64,000 nucleotides of DNA from Rhizobium herbae (GTDB taxonomy: Bacteria > Pseudomonadota > Alphaproteobacteria > Rhizobiales > Rhizobiaceae): NCBI RefSeq assembly GCF_019511375.1, contig NZ_JAEUAO010000001.1, forward strand, positions 930,001 to 994,000, read 5' to 3'. The position numbers and the translations under genes were made by a program. This document shows positions 61,826 to 64,000 of this stretch, one piece after another. A model generated the notes under the pieces. That model worked only from the letters and a program-made list of their open reading frames with translations. It was not told the origin of the DNA and did not search any database. Position 1 is the stretch's first letter. Each line of letters starts with the position of its first letter.

Positions 61826-63685
61826 TCAATCCGCCGCACGGATCGCTTCCAGAAAGGCGGCACCGTAACGCTCACGCTTGGTCTCGCCGATGCCGGGGAC
61901 GCCGAGAAGATCGCTACTGCTCACCGGCCGCTCCTTGGCGAGCGCGATCAGCGTCGCATCGGGGAAGATGACGTAAGGCGGCACGTTCATCTCCTTGGCG
62001 ATTCCAGCCCTCAGCGTCCGCAGTTTCTGGAAAAGTTCCTGATCGCGATCAGACATATCCGTTCGCGCAACGGCGGCGCGAGACGACTTGCCGTTGCGCT
62101 GTGACTTGCCCGTGGTCGGCCTGTCCTTGCGGAAACGGACCTCGCGTTCGCGTTTGAACACGGCGCGGGCCTCCGGCTGCAGTTTCAACGCGCCAAATGC
62201 CTGGTGATCGACACTGACGAGGCCGGCGGCGAGCAGTTGCCGATAGACCGACTGCCACGTCTTCGACGGAATATCCTTGCCGGCGCCAAAGACCGGCATG
62301 TCGGCGTGGCCGAAGCGTGTCGTCTTCTCGTTGACGGTGCCAAGGAGCACATCGATCAGATGGCCGGTGCCGAAGCGTTCGCCGGTGCGGTAGATGGCGG
62401 CCAGCGCCTTGATCGCGGCATCCGTGCCGTCCCAGGTCTCGACGGGTTTGACGCAGGTGTCGCAGTTGCCGCAATTGCCGCCGTGGGCCTCGCCGAAATG
62501 GGCCAGGATGGCTTGTCTTCGGCAGGTCGGTGTTTCGCAGATGGCAAGCAGCGCATTGAGCTTGGCGCGCTCGACCCGCTTGATGTCGTCGGCCGAGCCG
62601 GCCTCGTCGATCATCCGGCCGCGCTGGATGACATCAGCCATTCCATAGGCCATCCAGACATCGGAAGGCAGCCCGTCGCGTCCGGCACGGCCGGTTTCCT
62701 GGTAATAGGCCTCGACCGAGCCCGGCAGGTCGAGATGGGCGACGTAGCGCACATCCGGCTTGTCGATGCCCATGCCGAAGGCGACGGTGGCGACGAGGCA
62801 GAGGTCCTCCTCCTTCAGGAACGCGTCCTGGTTGGCATCGCGGACGCTGCGGTCCATGCCGGCATGATAGGCAAGCGCGCGGATACCCTGCCCGTTCAGC
62901 CATTCGGCGGTATCCTCGACCTTGGCGCGCGAGAGGCAATAGACGATGCCGCTCGAGCCCTTGTGGCGCGACAGGAATCGCAGCAATTGCTGGCGCGGCT
63001 GGTCGCGCTCGACGATCTCATAGGCGATGTTCGGGCGGTCGAACGAGGTGGTGAAGACTTGCGCCCCGCGCAAGGCCAGCCTGTCGATGATATCGTCGCG
63101 GGTATGCGGATCAGCCGTTGCCGTCAGCGCCATGCGCGGCACGCCGGGATAGAGCTCGCCAAGCTGGCCCAACTCCCGGTATTCCGGGCGGAAATCATGG
63201 CCCCATTGGGAGACGCAATGCGCTTCGTCGATGGCAAAGAGCGCGATCCTCGCGGTGCCGATCATCTCCTTGAAGGCGGGCGTTACGATGCGCTCGGGCG
63301 TGACATAGAGAAGATCGAGCGCGCCGTTAGCAATCGCCCGGCGGACATCGAGGAATTCCTCGCGCGTCAGCGACGAGTTGAGCGCGGCCGCCCTGACGCC
63401 GAGCTGCTTCAGTGCCGCCACCTGATCGCGCATCAGGGCGATCAGCGGCGACACGACAATGCCGATGCCGTCTCTGCAAAGCGCCGGGATCTGGAAACAG
63501 AGCGATTTTCCGGCACCCGTCGGAAAGAGCACGACGGCATCGCCACCGGCGACGACCCTTTCGACGACGGCCGCCTGCTTGCCGCGGAAGGCCGAATAGC
63601 CGTAGACCTGCTTCAGGACGGCAAGCGGATTTTTCGCGCCTTCGTTTTCGAACAGGGGATCGATGCGGTCTTGGGGCTGCGGCAT
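61826..63685 (-). CDS. recQ: ATP-dependent DNA helicase RecQ
   Basis: 619 residues. Walker A is [17 protein letters not shown] is in [20 protein letters not shown], and the later motifs are [19 protein letters not shown] and [13 protein letters not shown]. The RecQ zinc cysteines are in [12 protein letters not shown] and [11 protein letters not shown] winged-helix domain follows and an HRDC domain ends the protein ([20 protein letters not shown]). It unwinds DNA 3' to 5' in recombination and fork repair. Confidence 0.96.
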   Translation of the reverse strand: MPQPQDRIDPLFENEGAKNPLAVLKQVYGYSAFRGKQAAVVERVVAGGDAVVLFPTGAGKSLCFQIPALCRDGIGIVVSPLIALMRDQVAALKQLGVRAAALNSSLTREEFLDVRRAIANGALDLLYVTPERIVTPAFKEMIGTARIALFAIDEAHCVSQWGHDFRPEYRELGQLGELYPGVPRMALTATADPHTRDDIIDRLALRGAQVFTTSFDRPNIAYEIVERDQPRQQLLRFLSRHKGSSGIVYCLSRAKVEDTAEWLNGQGIRALAYHAGMDRSVRDANQDAFLKEEDLCLVATVAFGMGIDKPDVRYVAHLDLPGSVEAYYQETGRAGRDGLPSDVWMAYGMADVIQRGRMIDEAGSADDIKRVERAKLNALLAICETPTCRRQAILAHFGEAHGGNCGNCDTCVKPVETWDGTDAAIKALAAIYRTGERFGTGHLIDVLLGTVNEKTTRFGHADMPVFGAGKDIPSKTWQSVYRQLLAAGLVSVDHQAFGALKLQPEARAVFKREREVRFRKDRPTTGKSQRNGKSSRAAVARTDMSDRDQELFQKLRTLRAGIAKEMNVPPYVIFPDATLIALAKERPVSSSDLLGVPGIGETKRERYGAAFLEAIRAAD

Positions 63686-63771
63686 GGAATCGCTTTCGTG
63701 GGAGAGCGGGACTATGGCACAGTTTCAGCCGTTGCCGCGACCCCATACCCCGGCCGATGGCAAATCGGGGT

Positions 63772-64000
63772 TCACGCAGCGGCACGCCGGTAGAACGCCA
63801 GCGAACCGGCGAGCGCCAGAAGGGCGCCACCGCAGATGCGGTCGAGCCAGAGCGCGCCGGATGTCTTCAGCAGCCGCACGGCCTGCGAGCCGAGCGCCGC
63901 ATAGCCGAACATGACGAGAAAATCGATCATCGCAAAGACGAGGGCGAGAACGGCATATTGCGGGACCTGCGGTTCGGCGGGCGCGATGAACTGCGGCAGG
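63772..64000 (-). CDS. LysE/RhtB-family amino-acid exporter, C-terminal part
   Basis: The frame is open from the right edge to TGA at 63772-63774, giving about 75 C-terminal residues. A hydrophobic segment (YAVLALVFAMIDFLVMFGYA) is followed by WLDRICGGALLALAGSLAFY, the typical end of LysE-type exporters. The N-terminus is outside the window. It lies upstream of recQ on the same strand. Confidence 0.8.
   Translation of the reverse strand, partial: LPQFIAPAEPQVPQYAVLALVFAMIDFLVMFGYAALGSQAVRLLKTSGALWLDRICGGALLALAGSLAFYRRAAA

Overview
The window looks like chromosomal DNA of an alphaproteobacterium of the Rhizobiaceae (Rhizobium / Agrobacterium / Ensifer / Shinella type). Evidence: GC-rich codon use, a RpoD of the rhizobial SigA length (684 residues) followed upstream by tdh and kbl, a pcaQ-pcaDCHGB protocatechuate cluster with a PcaQ-type operator, a DUF982 protein, a RirA-like iron operator, and several families of rhizobial intergenic palindromic repeats. 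The genus cannot be fixed from the sequence alone. No prophage, insertion-sequence transposase or CRISPR array is visible.

Layout. 1-3.7 kb: end of a polyamine-type ABC importer followed by gamma-aminobutyraldehyde dehydrogenase, the same order as E. coli ydcTUVW. 3.8-8.0 kb: siderophore uptake (TonB receptor, FhuF-type reductase, binding protein) behind an iron-responsive operator. 8.2-9.9 kb: a low-GC orphan gene, a ferritin-like DUF892 protein and a membrane protein. 9.9-17.3 kb: a candidate oxidative N-demethylation cassette (Rieske oxygenase and two tandem FAD/GcvT dehydrogenases) with a divergent LysR regulator. 17.4-19.1 kb: a PAS-GGDEF-EAL protein. 19.4-20.8 kb: cobalamin riboswitch and CbtB/CbtA cobalt uptake. 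20.9-24 kb: a second FhuF-like reductase, a glycoamylase/GH144-like glucanase and a DUF1194 protein. 24-31.6 kb: polyamine-type ABC importer, hydantoin/Asp-Glu racemase, FAD amine oxidase and GntR regulator. 31.7-34.8 kb: DUF982, a molybdopterin oxidoreductase and a receptor-type nucleotide cyclase. 34.9-39.9 kb: pcaQ-pcaDCHG-(repeat)-pcaB. 40.3-49.8 kb: DEAD-box helicase, a TadG-like protein, tRNA(CAU), SIMPL protein, small conserved genes and a gene-free stretch near 48-49 kb. 50.1-54.9 kb: HlyD-type fusion protein with a membrane partner, an ArsR/SRPBCC pair, DUF930, DUF427 and GYD proteins. 55.2-64 kb: rpoD, tdh-kbl, an SDR oxidoreductase, a cupredoxin, recQ and the end of a LysE-type exporter.

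How it fits together. The window is mostly scavenging and catabolism: polyamines, N-methylated compounds, a probable cyclic amide or amine, protocatechuate and threonine, plus iron and cobalt acquisition. Most catabolic cassettes have a divergent regulator with a visible palindromic site. The least explained items are (i) a nested palindromic element at 39.9-40.2 kb that looks like a 203-bp miniature mobile element with a 9-bp target duplication, (ii) a compound hairpin in the rpoD upstream region, (iii) the gene-free structured stretch at 48.1-48.7 kb, and (iv) the racemase/amine oxidase/ABC cluster of unknown substrate.
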